A stretch of DNA of 64,000 nt from Acanthaster planci (taxonomy: Eukaryota > Echinodermata > Asteroidea > Valvatida > Acanthasteridae): NCBI RefSeq assembly GCF_001949145.1, contig NW_019091612.1:6835-70834 (forward strand). Reading direction: 5' to 3'. Below the pieces are notes generated by a model. The model was given only the letters and a program-made list of their open reading frames with translations, did no database searches and was not told the DNA's origin. Below are positions 44,719 through 58,564 of the stretch, piece by piece. The translations under genes were made by a program, and so were the position numbers. The stretch's first letter is position 1. The number at the start of each line of letters is the position of its first letter.

Positions 44719-47700
44719 ATGGCATCAAACTCCGGCGGTATGAACCCTGAACATGCTGAAGCTGAAAGTGAAAACACTTCGCATTCCACCAGTGAGGTGG
44801 AAGAAGAAATGGAGGTGGTCGACCCTGAGAACAGTGACATGGAAGAATCAGATGGTGAGGGCGGGGAGCGGAGGGTGTATCTCCCGGGGGATCCGCTTGA
44901 TGAAGGAGAGATGCTCGTCCGTGACGACTCCGCCTATCATATGTATCATCAAGCACAGACTGGTAATTTTGCCTACTTCCCGGACACTTGATCAAAGTTT
45001 CATTTTAAAAAGTTCTTTGTACTCAGGGTAAGAGTTCCATATACGGGACGCCAGTAATTTCCCTACAGTGACCTATAACTTAGTCATCAGAAAGCAAAAA
45101 CATGTCTAGATAAGTTCAATTTAGGAAGGAAAAAACCAAGTCGTTTACTTACTAGGCCTACTTAGACCTACATCATACATGACTTATTAAAAGTAAAAAA
45201 AGACACAATGACAGAAATTTTCAGACCAGTCTCATAGGGTTTGTGCACAGGAAGTCACGCGGCATCCATATATGGAGCTCTTTCCGAACTGAATTCCGAA
45301 AAAGTTTGGTTTTTTTTATTTCGTGTCATAGGCCTATTTCCAATAATCATGGTTTGTTCCTGGCTGTTTTGTACAGGTGCTCCTTGTCTTAGTTTTGATG
45401 TTTTGAGAGACAGTCTTGGAGAGAACCGCACCTCCTACCCCCACACAGTCTTTGCTGTTGCTGGTAACCTTTTTATAAAATTTCAGCTCAAGAGTCTTTT
45501 TTTTTTCATTATAATCATTCAGTGGATATGAGTAGTTTCTTACAGTACTTTGATTTTGAGTATTTTTTTGTAAAATATGAATATTCTCTACATTTTGTTC
45601 TCTGTCATGTCTATTGTAAGAATGAGCAAAATATGAAACAGTCATTTTTTAATAAAGCCCTTGAAAAGTTAACCTTTTTCCTTGCAAATGAATATTGTCC
45701 CTTTGCTTTGTCAAAGTCACTTTTTAAGTTCCAACATTCCTGGTATAGTGTAAGTGAACAAAATTGGCAATGGTAATTCAGAGTTAGGATTAAAATCAAA
45801 TAGGACACTTTCTCATTTGTAACTAAAGTACATTTTCCATGGATCTTTAACTTTTGAAGGTCCTTCAGCCAACCGTATTTTGAGGCCTCGTTTATAACCA
45901 AATTATTTGAGCCCCCTCCAAAAACAGCTTCAAATTTTACTTGTGTTTCCACTGATTTCCAGGCACCCAGGCAGAGAAGGCACATCTCAACAACGTCATC
46001 ATCATGAAGATGACAAATCTGCATCGTACTAGCCAAAAGGACGACGATGATGACAGTGACGAGGACAGTGACAGCGACGATGAGGACAGTAAGCCAGAGC
46101 TAGAGACGGCAATGCTGAAACATCTAGGCTCTGTCAACAGAATTCGAGTGAGTCCTTCAGGCCAAGTTAGCCCTTTTAAAGCTAGAAGTGGAAACGTTAA
46201 CCATTAACCTTCCAGATCCCTAAAATCAACCAGGTTTAGGACGATTTTGTAGGATTGAGAAAAGTTCAGCCCATCTGGCCTTGTAAATACCCCTTGATGA
46301 CAGGGTTCAATTCTGGACTGTGTCCATTGAATTCAATGCCGGTCTATGGAAAGCCTCATGACCGCATAAGTCCTGTGCATGATCCAGTTTTTTGTCCAGT
46401 GTTATTCTGCTAAATAGCACTGGTGGACCTCCCAAAACATCAATTGTTCAAAAGCAACCTTACTAGCAACTCCCATACATGTCCATAAATTGGTGTTATT
46501 GTTTATCTTTCGAAAGATTGCGCTACAATAAATTTGGGAGTTAGTATAACTCATGCTAGTGGTCAAGCAGAATCATGTTTTCCAAGTTATGCATCAGGCA
46601 TGAAATGTAAACAGATCGTAGATACATAGACCAGCAATAGGTGCCCATCAATTACTAATTGCTCAAATAAACAGCACCCTCTTCTGTGCAAAGCCCACTA
46701 ACGACACAAACCCTGACAATGTGGTTAACCAACCACATTCATTTTTCATTTCATTGTCATTGAACTAAGCCAGGTTGACACTTTGTTATTTGTACTAAAG
46801 CTAACCACTCTCTCACTCTTAGTTGCTTTACCTCTTCTCAGTCAGTCTGGTCTCTATTATTTATTTTTTTCTTTCAGAGCACTGACATTGGTCAGAAACA
46901 GGTAGCAGCGACTTGGGCCGACACCGGCACAGTCCACCTGTGGGATTTGACCTCTGCCCTCCAGGCTGTCAATAATGCCCACCTCATGGGGCGCTTTATG
47001 AGGCAGGAATCCCACAAGCCTTTGTTCTCATTCACCGGTCATCAGATTGAAGGGTATGCCATAGACTGGTGTCCAACCGCATCAGGTATGCTGTTATTTA
47101 TGTACTTCTACTGATAGACCCTAAATGAATTCTGTTTCAAAAGTTTTGAAATGATTTGTCCATGTGGGTCATTCCATGAGGTTGGGGCACATTTTGTGAA
47201 GGTGTCAAATGTTGCATTGGTTCTGTAAAAATGAACAGCTATTTCCCTGCTTGTGGATTCCAAATTGACATCGTTATACATCTTGCAAGGCTGGATACAA
47301 AGGTGTGTGTTATACTTACAGAGTAAATGACCTACTCTACACGTCATGACAGGTGGTAAAAGTTGCAGGTGTAACAAGCGACACCACCCCAACCTCATGG
47401 AATGACCCATATATAAAATGTCAAATTTTGAAGCACAGCACCTTAACAATAATATCCTGAATAAACATGTCCAAACTGATTTCATTTTGGGTATGAGAAT
47501 TCATTACCCAGGCAACAAGATATAAAATTGGGAAGATTATTGTAGAAAAAGACCCAAACAGCAGTTCAAAACTAAATTCCTGAAATTTGTCGGCAGGAAA
47601 TTTGATTACTGGTGATTGTCGGAGAAACATCCACCTTTGGAAGTTACAGGAAGGAGGGGAATGGTCCGTAGACCAGCGACCATATGCCGCTCACGCAGAG

Positions 47701-49059
47701 TCAGTGGAAGATTTACAGTGGTCACCTAATGAGAAAAATGTAGGTAGAAATTTAATTCACCTCCAAAGAAGGTTAATTCACTGAGGAACATCCTGTGTGG
47801 ATTCTATTCTAAACATGTGTATGTCTGCTATCATTATACATGTATTGAAACTTCAGAAATGTTTACTGCTTACAACAAGCTTATAGTGTTATGATATCAT
47901 TCAAGCTAAGCATGCTTAATATAGTGTCCTCCCCAGCTAAGAGGGATAACTCAAAGAACCAGTTTTCTCTGTCTCCATTTTTGGTCAAGGATTTTGTCTT
48001 TAACTTGAGATAGTAATATCTTGATGAAATTTATTAGCAAACTTAAAACCAACCTTTATACATTCATGAACAGCTCAGTGGAATTTCTAATTAACTTTTT
48101 TTTTCATCTCCTCTGTAAAGGTTTTCGCCTCATGTTCAGTTGATAAGAGTATCCGGATCTGGGATGTACGGGCAACACCTAGCAAGGCGTGCATGATAAC
48201 CATGAAAGAAGCCCACAGCAGTGACGTCAATGTCATCCACTGGAACAGGAAAGATCCGTTCATCCTGTCTGGAGGTGACGATGGTGTACTGAATGTCTGG
48301 GACTTAAGACAGTTCCAGGTAGAAGCCCTATTAGCTTTTGTACATGACCAGATGGTGGCGCTGTGAATTTAACATTCAACTAGGACCTGCATTCAAATGT
48401 TATAGTTGCTTGAAATAACACACATCCCTGTGAAAGCCATGCAATGGCTACCGGCTACAGCGACTTCCCATAGATACATGCTTTACTTCCTGCCAAAGCC
48501 AGTCAGTATGGACGCAGCCTAAGAAAGCTTTGTCAGTACACTTACCAACGTTTTACTAAATTCAGCCTGATGAAGTAGAAATGTAACCTGAGTTTTCTGA
48601 CTTGTTTTCTGTACATTATGATAGTAGTTTGTGATTGTACTCGTTATAACAATTGTATAGGCTTTTTGAAGAAAACTCTTGCTAGTTCTAGGCTTGAAAA
48701 GTAGTGCCTCTGTTCTTTTCTACCGCCTGTAGAAAAAAGCTCCACCAGTTGCCAAGTTCAAGCATCACACCGGGCCAATTACTTCCGTGGAATGGAACCC
48801 TCAGGACAGTACTGTGTTTGCAGCAGCAGGGTCTGATGACCAGCTCACCCTCTGGGATCTGTCATTAGAACGTGAACGGGAAACGGCACCAGAAGGCGAG
48901 AGTGGACAATCTCGACTGGACGGTATCCCCCCTCAGCTGCTGTTTGTCCACCAGGGGCAGAGCGACATTAAAGAACTTCACTGGCACCCTCAGATCCCTG
49001 GTGTCCTTATCAGCACGGCTCATAGTGGTTTCAATATATTCAAAACCATCAGCGTTTAG
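44719..49059 (+). CDS. GRWD1: Glutamate-rich WD repeat-containing protein 1
   Basis: Seven exons join in phase with GT-AG borders: 44719-44962, 45377-45463, 45963-46147, 46878-47085, 47597-47739, 48121-48318 and 48733-49059; 463 residues (human about 446). Order: acidic N-terminus (residues ~15-50), Val-Tyr-Leu-Pro-Gly and the [12 protein letters not shown]tone-binding segment, an Asp/Ser/Glu tract (exon 3), then WD repeats (His-Leu-Trp-Asp, His-Leu-Trp-Lys, Arg-Ile-Trp-Asp, Asn-Val-Trp-Asp, Thr-Leu-Trp-Asp), ending Phe-Lys-Thr-Ile-Ser-Val. The family binds histones, acts in ribosome biogenesis and loads with Cdt1/MCM; it is nuclear/nucleolar. An in-frame ATG at 44614 would add 35 residues, but 44719 gives the family-like start. 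Poly(A) signal AATAAA at 49370. Confidence 0.96.
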
Positions 49060-50764
49060 CACTGATCGCTGATCCTCAAGAAACATTGTTTGTATATTTT
49101 CTGCAGTAATGAGTCAACATTGGAACTCTTTAGCACTGAAAAGACTTCTGGATTTTCAGAGCCTTTCGGCAATACCTTTAACCTGAGGAAAGTAGATAAT
49201 TTTAACCAGCATAGCAACCATTACATAGTTATTGCTATTATTGTGTTCACCATGCCTTTCATAACAGGTGGCCTTATCATGTCCTGATGAACATGCCCAT
49301 TTTCCCTTCAGTTATCAATTCAGAGGAGTAAGTGAAAAGTACTCCAGTAGTATTTTTAAACCTTTACATAATAAACAACAGAAACTGTTGGCTTCATGTA
49401 AAAAATGATTAATTTATTTCACAAAAACATTTCTGTGATAGCCAATTCCATCAGACCGGAATATTACACAATAAATACTTGCAAAATTATACATTGAAAA
49501 ATATTACCATGGCAACTTACACCATTAAAATAAACCTTGGAATGAGCAGAGTCATTTCCTGCCACCATTGTAATAAGATCAGTCTCATGGTCTTTATAGA
49601 TGAAAGAACCACCTTCACCCATAAAATAAAAAAATGATCATTGTTAAGTAAGAACTTCAGTAAGTGTACTTAAGCAAGGCTAACTCTAATAAACTAGGGA
49701 GATCCAAGTCGAGCGTGTTCAAAAGGAGTTGGAGAAGTAACTCCTTGTCTGGAAAGCCCGGTGTGCAAGCTTATATCTGATAAACACTAAAATTTCTGCA
49801 GCACCACCATATGGGATACGAACCAAATGTGCGTATTCAAAATTTGAAAAGAGTTGAAAGGCAATACTGAAAAATACTTAGATCAACAAAGTCGTCTTAA
49901 TATTGGTTGAATTCCTGTTCACTTATCACAGTCATCATAACATAACAATGGATGAAAAAAAACCATATTTTTATGTCTCTCAGCCTCTGTACACAAACAA
50001 AATGGGCCATAAAATGTACATATATGGAAAGCGTAAATTATGTCACTTTTACATGATTAGATTTCTATGAGGAGACACCGTTACTGCAATGGTATGAGAG
50101 TCCTACGCACGTTCGTTGACCACTTCACACTGGAGAGTAAGGATGTAAATATAATCTGGTGATCGGTAGACCTGTACACAGGCCTGGCAGATGGGTCAAA
50201 GCATCAAGCTAGTGTTTACATGTGCTCATCTGCGTTTTGTTTTTGTTCAGACACATAAAGTCAGAGAGGTCTGTGGAGGCAGACTGTGTAGAGCTTCAAC
50301 TTGGCCGCTGTGTTAGGCTTTTTGTGGTAGCAAATATCACTCTGTAAGCTCACCTCAGAGTGCTGACAACAATAATGATCCACGAAGAGATCTTGTACAA
50401 ATACTGTTCAAAAGAATCTTGCATATCGGTATTTTCGGTGTCGAGCAGTACATCAATAGTTGGTACATCTTGCCCTTGTTCCAAAGTTGAAATTTTTAGC
50501 CAAAAATTAAACCATTAATTTGCAAGTGGAAAACTTGAGGCACCTGTGTATTTTGGTAACAGGTCAAAAGAGGTATTTAACTTCCATGTGACTTGCGCAT
50601 GCAGATTGATACCACTGCAGAAATGGCTTCAAATTCTGGCCATCTGATTGGGCTATAAAGTCCAGGTAGTTTATGTAGAGCCAAACAATGGTGGCAAAGT
50701 ACTTTGAGGATGCTTAGCTACAGTAGTCTTCTCTGCAAGTCGATTTTAGTCCATGGATGGATCA
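49060..50764. other. Convergent 3' region of GRWD1 and CIAO3
   Basis: Holds the GRWD1 3' untranslated region (AATAAA 49370-49375) and, on the other strand, the probable 3' untranslated region of CIAO3 reaching from 50764 leftward. No further gene was seen. Confidence 0.5.
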
Positions 50765-53700
50765 CTACCATTTAATAGTCAGCGCATTATTCATCTTCTC
50801 TACAGCATGGTACTGTGTCTTCAGCATAGCTATGGCTTTCTCACTCTCTGGTCCTCCAAGCCAATCAGAGACCAGCTCGTCACTCAATGGGTTCTCCTCT
50901 GGTTTCCTAGTGTTGAGGGAGTTGTAGAGAGCCTCCACTCGGATTAATAATTCCTTGGCTTGTTCTCCATCCTGAGGTCTGATTTGTCCACCTCCATTCA
51001 AGCAGCCTGGACACAGAACAAACAAGAAACAACATGTTACTATGTACTGATCAGAAGTACAGTCAACTCTCATTGTAACAAAGTTTTAGGGACCAGACAT
51101 TTTATGTAAGGAGTGGACAAACAAAGAAAACACAAAAATTCAACAATCTAGGAATCTCAGAATTTGCTCTTTACAACAGTACATGTATTTTGTTGTAAGT
51201 GTTCTTTATATTGAGAGTTGACTATATCTGCCAATCAGCCTGGGGCAGAAGCATCCCCCTCATCAAAGGGCCATGTTGGTAAGGAGTGTTCGTCATACAT
51301 TCAGTATCATTCGTGAACCAGTTAAGTGCAGTTCCCAGCAAAAGAACCTGCACTGCTGGCAAAACTTCACCCTCTCTTCGTCCCAATCTGGGCAGAAAGT
51401 GGCACTCTTAAATCCTACACTGTTACCCCTGCTCATCAGGCCTACAGATCCAATGCATGTACAAGAAATAGCATTTTAAAAGACCAACAACATCAACACA
51501 GAACGGTGACACACCACGTTTGTGTACATGTACATGGTCACGCTCCTATAGGCCAGTTAAAGCACAATTCATAATCCACTGGTTAATTTTGCCCGGTACC
51601 CAGGATATATTTTGTGCACAGATTACCAGGGACAGATACAAAACACTCCATAGACCCTGTCCTATGGCATCTGCATTAGAAAGCATGGGGCTGGAGGTTC
51701 GATTCCCCACAAGCTAAATTCCTCATTTTTATCTATGATCATTCAAGTTTGATATGTAAGTCAAAAGCACATTATTTTTTACCAGCTGGGCAAGCCATGA
51801 CCTCCACAAAGTGATATGGAGAGCGCCCTCGCTTGACCTTCTGCACCAGGTTCTGGATGTTCCGAAAGCCATATGCCAAAGCAAACTTGAGCTTCACCTC
51901 ACCATCAACTTCCAAGATGGCCTCCTTGAAGTCTTTGTTCCTTTATGGAAGGAAATTATGGCAAACAAAAACTCCATTCACCCTTTTTCACGGCAATTTG
52001 TAACCCAGCCTAACGAAATGAGCTAAAAGTTGCCAGAGCCACTTTTGAGTTGAAGACATTGTCAATAAGCTTGCATATTATATCAATAGAAACCCTCAAC
52101 ATTTTTCAGCCACATTGTATCCATTTTGATATACATCAAAACGGAGCTCTGTTTGCTCTTTCCAATCCACACTAGAACAAAATTACTGGAACAACAGCCT
52201 TAGAACTCATTTTGCATGACAGTGTTTAGTGTCACAAAAAGAACGTATAGGAGAGAGGGATATTGCCTGCATGTTTGATGATACAAAGCACGGAAAAGGG
52301 GGCCAGTAAGTTACCATCTCGTCAGCAGTGTTTGCCTCATGATTTTACATTCTGCCGTGCCTTGAGCAATCCATTTGTTCACGAGCATCAGTGCGGAGAA
52401 TGTAAATGTTTTGAAATGTCAAAACTGACAGGTGAATTTTGTTCCATCCATTTTTCACTGCAAACAGGAATAACAACTTTGTAAGAACACCAAGTGCTCT
52501 ACTGTTTCATTCAAACTGCAGCCTGCGTGCCTGGTTATGTGTGTAAAATGTATTTTGGGCGTAGGAACACTTGCAGAAGTTTCTAACCATAGGAGAAGCA
52601 CTGCTTACGTGACAGGCCCCCTTTACCGTGTTTGTGTCTGATGGAATTCTTTGCTGTGAAATTGTGAACTTGGATGTTCAGTTTACATGGCCATGTGCAC
52701 TATTAAGCAGCAAATCATAGATTTCAGTCCTAACCAAGCAAACTTGTGAATTCTTCCCACAAGCTATATTGCAAAACACCAAGTCCACAATGCTTAAATC
52801 ACACCAGCAAACTAAACATTCAAAAAGGTGCTATCTAGAAGGCACAGGGTTCACAACCACTCACTTGAGAGTCTTGTACTCGATGTGTTCTATGTTAATT
52901 CCAAACAACTCCTGAGCTGCATATCGGAAAATGTGTTCCAAGTAACCCCCAGAACCACCTCCTACATGATTCACCAGCTGTCCGTCCCTTGACACTGGGA
53001 ACATTGGATCAATGTCCTGGGGTTGTATGTCAGCTAGGGATAGGTCTTCCTTATCTAGCATTGCCTCAACCTCTCCTAAAACAACAACAATTACAAATTT
53101 ATTTATGAATGTATTCAAATGAAGCACATTTCACAATTTTTCCAAATGAAGCACATTTCACAATTGATAAACTTTTGCATGAGCACAATCTTTTGCTGCT
53201 TCACTTTTAAGCTGCAAATGGTTCTCTTCACAATTCGGTATTTTTATAAAATCAAAATTTTCTTAAAGCAAGGATGGTACAATTTTTGTTGCATAGCCTA
53301 CTCTTAAGAGCCAAGGAATGAGGCATCATACGTCACATGAAGTTGTCGGTGCAAACGGTACGGGCAGCATGGCTTTAAATTTCAACCTTATGTGCACAAA
53401 TTTAACAATCGCGTGAGAACAACACACCTGAGCGAGGCTATACAGTGAAAACAACAGTAGAGTATTCAATAGTAACAGTTATTTTTGCTTCTTCGGTGCT
53501 GAAGACACACTGTTATTCCCTCAGTCCAATGACCACAAAGAAGTTAGTAAATGCTTTGAACCCACCTGATGTTATAACACAATCAACATCTCGAGTCCTG
53601 TAGATGTCGTTGTAGAAGTCTTCCCGCGATGCCTCAAGTTTCTTATCAAAACAAGGCATGACAGTGGCATGGTAGATCTGATCTGGCCTGCAACCGCCCT

Positions 53701-56700
53701 GCTTGGAGTAGTAATCTTTGACCAGGGATCCCATCACTTGTTGAGGGGATTTTGTAGTGCTGATGTAAGGTAGGATGTAAGAGCCGTGGGTCTTCTCAGC
53801 GTAGCAAACCCAACCTGGGCAGGCAGAGGCAAGCATTGGTAGACTTCCTTTCTCTTCTCGTCTTCTAAATCTGTCGACAAATTCCTTCTGGCTTTGAAGA
53901 AGACTGAAGTCCCTGGCAAACGTCTCATCAAATACATGGTGCACACCTGTAGACATGCAAGGTTTGAAAAGTTAATTCACCACTGTGAGTAATAAACCAC
54001 TATTCTCAGTAACATCTCATTACCAACTTTAATGTAGCAGCAAGCTAAGAACTGCAGAAATATAATGCTAATCCTAGATCTTTAACGGCACACATTTATT
54101 AAGACCTGCAAGTGCACAGAAATTAGTATTGATCATCATTTTGGGAAGATTTCTTTGTCTAGAAGAAAGATTGACAGTTAAATCTTAAAGTTTTAAAATT
54201 CACAGATGGTATTATGAGCTGGCAATAATGACACCCAACACTTAACACTAACTCCGATATTTTGTATTTCATGATCAGAAATAACTATTGGATACTATTT
54301 GTACTTTTTCTTGATAATGCGGCTAGTAAACTCCCACCTCCTAAAACTCTACTCCCTAGCCACACCCCTCACCTAACTCTTTCAGGAATCCAGTCAGTCT
54401 ACATGCAGTCTCCTGTACTGATAGATGATACCTTGCAGCCAACGAGGCTCTCGACTGGGGTGACACAGATACCACCACCAGTTTTTTCTGATCATGGCCC
54501 TGCCAAAAAAGATTGCAGATGGATTGGGTTTGATAACTTCGCTGCCACGGAATAACCGTAAAATTCTGTAGAGCTGGTCAAACATTTGTATATGAAATTT
54601 CAAGTAGCACAGAATAATTACAGTGATTAAAGGGCTGTCGTAGCCTTAGACATTCAAATAGTGAATCGTGCTTATGCACTGATAATTCAAACATTGCCCT
54701 GATTCTGAGGAAGTGGGTCATATGTATTCTCTGCAAAAATGAGTCTCGAGTCACCAGAGCCACTTTTGAGTGTTACTTTGTATTAGCTTGAGGAATTTGA
54801 GCTCTTTGTGTTGATTTGTCACTCAGTTTGGTATGGTGAAAATGGGCATTATGTAAATGTTAAAATGTTAAGGATTCCTATTGCTTAAACACTCTGCAAG
54901 ATTCTTTCAAGTCTTTAACTCAATAGTGGCTCGGGCAACATGAGACTCATTTTTGCAAAGCCAATCATATGCGCTATCAGACATGGCAGTAACTAGCACC
55001 ACTATTACAATTTGAGCCTCAAGAGGGCTTACTTGTGAATCAAACCCATTAACCTCCTTGATTCTTTACCTCAGGAAGTTTGTTGTTGGCTTCTAAGACC
55101 CTCAGTAATTCTTCCTGGCTCTGTTGGGTTATAAGAACACTCTCTGCTGACGTAATGCAGCCACTGCATGCAAGGCAATCATTCAGAGTGATCTGAGCTT
55201 TCTTCAGCTGTGTGGCTTCACCATCCTTTGATAATATTGGACCAAAAAATAACTGGGTCAACACCAAGTTTTATTGGAGCAAACATGATTATAAACATGA
55301 CTTATGGCCTCTGACTAGATCCATCTCAAAACAGACAATGACAATTTGTAATATGTTTAGAGTTAGTGTACGACTGAATAGCTCACTTGGTATGGCACCT
55401 TTACAATGATTCAAAGGTCACAGGTTCAAATCTGTGGCTGGTGATTATATTGACCAAATACAGATTAAACATCAGTTAGATCAGCATTCTTTCCATGCTT
55501 TTTACACCACTTGTATTTGGCCTAGTGTAAATCTGTGTTTATGTTGACGGTCCGAAAAAAATATTAAGGTATGATGGTTGGAAACAAAAGATTTTGTAAC
55601 TGTTTTTACATGAATATATTTGGGTCTTTCATACTGAACTCTGTTGGTGGTGATCTTGTCATTAATTTGGTGTTATGAGTGAAAAGGTCAGAAATTTCTA
55701 CAAACTTGATACTGTGTACCATTTCATCTGTCACACTTCTCTTGTGCACTACTCTAGATGTTTTGGACTGATTGTAAAATGTGCCTGTCTGTCACTTGTA
55801 CACGTTTCAACTCATGAGCATTTGAACTCAAGTTTTCCACAAAGCTGCTTATTCTAGAGTGAAGACTTCTCCCCACAAACTATGTCTGAATGATTCTACA
55901 AAGACGATAACTTCTTACTACGCCTATTTGGACATNGACCAGATTGGCCAGGAAGACGCTCCACTTGGACAGGTTTGATGCATTCCTACAAGCAAATTAA
56001 AGATGGAAACAATGAATGGAAACCAGATAGTCTCTGATTCATAACCAGCAGAACTTGTCATGAATTCTGTGTATATTACAATAAATCACTTGGTCGGGAG
56101 ACCGAGCAGAGAAGATGACATGATAACTATAAAGGCATCCTACCCCCAGAACTGTGGGGTTCTTCCAACAGTTCTGGGGGTAAGTGCTACCCCATACACA
56201 CTGGTCGCCTTTTAAGGCTGATGCATACTCGGTATGAAAGCAAAGATTTTAAGCATCAGATCAAATGTTCATCATGTTCGTGTAGAACGTGGCTGGTCAA
56301 TCAGCACGATCATTTTGATTGTTAAACCCCACTTATGGACTACACTTGGGCTGCTGGTCCCAACTATTATTGGGCCACTCCCAACGATAGTTGCGACCAG
56401 CCCAACAAAAGTTGGGACCGAGGCCATAGGCCTAGTTGGGGCATAACAATTGCAATTGCAAAATTATGAAATAGACAGACTGAGCAGTAACGTCGACCTG
56501 CAGCATGGCAGGGACCATGCAGATCGACCGATAGGCCTACGGTAACACTGCAAACAAATTTCAAACGTTTGGTGATGTAAACTTGCTTCGATTTTGTATA
56601 TTTGATTTGCTTGACATGCCCGAAGCATGCACTGGTTTTTCTTTTGAGGCATGTTAAACGTTAGTACAGCCTACATTATATAACGTTAAATCAAAATCAA

Positions 56701-57048
56701 ACTGCTCATAGGAAAACACGCAAAAAAATTACGGCCCAAATTACACGCAGGGCCTGGGTCTGAAATCAAAACTATCCGATGCCGTCTGTGGTCGCTAGGC
56801 TTCCAGCGATTTCCGTGTATTTTCAAAGCAAAGCCGATATCATACTTTATATAGCTAAGGCCTACATGTCGGCCTAGGCGTCTTTTTTCTCAAAGCTCCA
56901 CAGCAATATCAGATTATGATGAATGCGTCATACACATCAGGACAGCAGGTAGGCCTCAGATTGTTGTGAAATAAAGTCTAACCTGAGATGGGGTAATAAA
57001 ATCGTCCAGATCAGTGAGACGAAGGGCTCCACTAAAATTTGACGCCAT
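50765..57048 (-). CDS. CIAO3: Cytosolic iron-sulfur assembly component 3 (NARFL)
   Basis: Eight exons on the minus strand: 57048-56983, 55985-55922 (partly defective, see below), 55225-55070, 54499-54373, 53946-53566, 53075-52865, 51940-51783, 51006-50765. All junctions outside exon 2 keep phase and use GT-AG. The N-terminus Met-Ala-Ser-Asn-Phe-Ser-Gly-Ala-Leu matches the family. Fe-S ligands: Cys in Glu-Cys-Ile-Lys-Pro; Cys-Leu-Ala-Cys-Ser-Gly-Cys; then the hydrogenase-like cluster Cys residues in Ala-Cys-Pro-Gly-Trp, Met-Pro-Cys-Phe-Asp and Cys-Pro-Ala-Gly-Cys. The terminal Trp (Thr-Ile-Lys-Trp) fits the C-terminal recognition by the CIA targeting complex. The protein links the early and late CIA machinery, delivering clusters to cytosolic and nuclear Fe-S proteins. 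About 470 residues are expected. Exon 2 contains an N and lacks a conserved Asp-rich stretch. Confidence 0.95.
51645..51716 (+). repeat. tRNA-like 3' half (SINE fragment)
   Basis: GGTTCGATTCC at 51695 is a B-box-type word, in a stem-like context (GGGGCTGGAGG/CCCCAC), within CIAO3 intron 7. No A box at proper spacing, so only a fragment. Confidence 0.35.
52295..52624. mobile_element. MITE-like element in CIAO3 intron 6, ~330 bp
   Basis: The left end AAAGGGGGCC and the right end GGCCCCCTTT are exact 10-base inverses, followed by weaker inverted similarity (GTCAGCAGTGTTTGC versus the inverse of AGAAGCACTGCTTAC). No coding capacity. A target duplication was not clear. Confidence 0.5.
55374..55445 (+). 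repeat. tRNA-like sequence in CIAO3 intron 2
   Basis: TAGCTCACTTGG (A box) and GGTTCAAATCT (B box) are spaced as in a tRNA; CACAG/CTGTG form a T-type stem and CCTTT/AAAGG an anticodon-type stem with an oversized loop. Probably a tRNA-derived SINE or pseudogene. Confidence 0.5.
55936..55936. other. Single undetermined base in CIAO3 exon 2
   Basis: One N stands at the point where the reading frame of exon 2 is lost. Before it the residues fit CIAO3; after it a one-base shift gives Val-Gln-Ile as in the family. A collapsed or mis-joined assembly is the simplest reading. Confidence 0.9.
56141..56182. repeat. Perfect 14-bp inverted repeat (hairpin)
   Basis: TACCCCCAGAACTG (56141-56154) and its exact inverse (56169-56182) surround a 14-base loop, in CIAO3 intron 1. 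A second weaker dyad with CTGGTC and GACCAG lies at about 56348-56406. No function can be assigned. Confidence 0.8.
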
Positions 57049-58564
57049 CGCACTTCAAGTGAAGTTTGTGAGGTTTCGCCAAGTAAATTAACGCACTTTC
57101 TTTTCTGCGGGCCTTCCTCAATGGATAGGCTATCCGCGTGACTTCGCACTTCATGCACATGACACTTCACCATGCATCGACATAATGCATGCATAGCTCG
57201 ACCGTAAATATTTAACAGCGCCATCTATAGGTATGATCGCCGATCGGGGAATTTGGCATCTCACCACTCTGTATGTTTAGATATTTTTTTAGGATGGGGT
57301 TCGGTAATCAGTCTATAATTATAATGTATTTTCTTTCACTGCTTTGTATTTCATTCTCTCTCTTTTCTGGCTTTGAAAGGTTTACGATTGAAAGAACCTT
57401 GCATTATGTTAGTGTGTTTGTATGGTATTTTGGACAACTGAATGAGAAAGCATTGTCTAATCACAGAGCCAGGACACTTGCTCTGTGGTCTGATATTTCT
57501 TTTTTCCCGTATTAGTTTGAAACGACCGTTATTTTTATGTTTGTTAATCTCGTTATGTAATTACTACAAAGCCGCAGGTAAACACTGGCACAAGTTTTGT
57601 GGGCCGAGTACGAAATCTGCAAAGCTTCTGTTTGGAGGTGGTTTGATTCACTCTAAACTTGAGGGGTCTACAAAATGTTTTGTTTCTAACTATTTTTAAC
57701 ACCTGACATTCAAACGACCGACTTTCTGATATGTGCACTGATTTCCATCGTTCAATATATTCTTTTTGTATGCAAAAAATCATAAATTCGTCACGACAAA
57801 CGAAAACTGTAGAATAATTCATTTTCAAAGCTTAGAGATTTTCCACCCCTCTGAGAGAATGGTTTCGTCAAAATTGATTGACGCTGTTTGCCTCGTGTGT
57901 TCGTGTTGCGTTGTGCTTATAAATGCTAATAACGCTAACATCGCTAGGTACGATTGTTGTGTGAGATATGAGCGACGAAGCCGGAGCCAATGAGATAGTA
58001 TCTGCTGGCATTCCTGATGAGAGCATCACAGTCGTCACACAACGACACTTCACATCAAGTTTAAGAGATCAGAATCTACCGAATCTTGTAGATAATTTCT
58101 GCCACCGTGTTATTGCAGTCTGGTGAGGCCTGGTGAAACCACGGAGCCATAGATGTTCCTACCGCACAGCACCGGCGTCGCATGTTGTAGGCACGGGGGC
58201 AGACGCCCACTCGTCCCCACTACAGTTCAATGCTGTCGAGATCGTTGAGCACGGTAAAGTCGGGTGTTTCGCGTAGCGAATTATACCCACGGCTCAAAAG
58301 ATCAACGGATTTTCCAATTGTTCCGGGGTATTATAGGCGAAGGGCTTCAGAGCAGTCACGATCAGGTGATTCGTAGACGGACCCAACCATTTTGGGTATC
58401 CACATAATGCATTTATCGTTTGGGTCTTGAAAAACCACATTCAGTGGTTGTGCAGACATCAGCTTTACATTTGCAAGGTCCTGGTTGCGAACACCCGTTG
58501 TAGTATTTACAGGAAAATGTTGAGAAACTGACTGTGCTTACATAGCCTGAGGTATTGTGCTACC
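57049..58564. other. Divergent intergenic region between CIAO3 and the ARL4-like gene
   Basis: 1.5 kb between two start codons on opposite strands. The ARL4-like coding exon is preceded by TTACATAGCCTGAGGTATTG, so a 5' untranslated exon upstream is possible. No TATA box or gene was recognised. Confidence 0.45.

Noticed and set aside
49441-50640. Further exons of CIAO3 beyond the stop codon
   Set aside because: The stop at 50765 follows the family-typical terminal Trp, so the sequence beyond is 3' untranslated.
56937-57224. 95-codon minus frame at the start of CIAO3
   Set aside because: It is in a different frame from the CIAO3 start at 57048 and overlaps its first exon.
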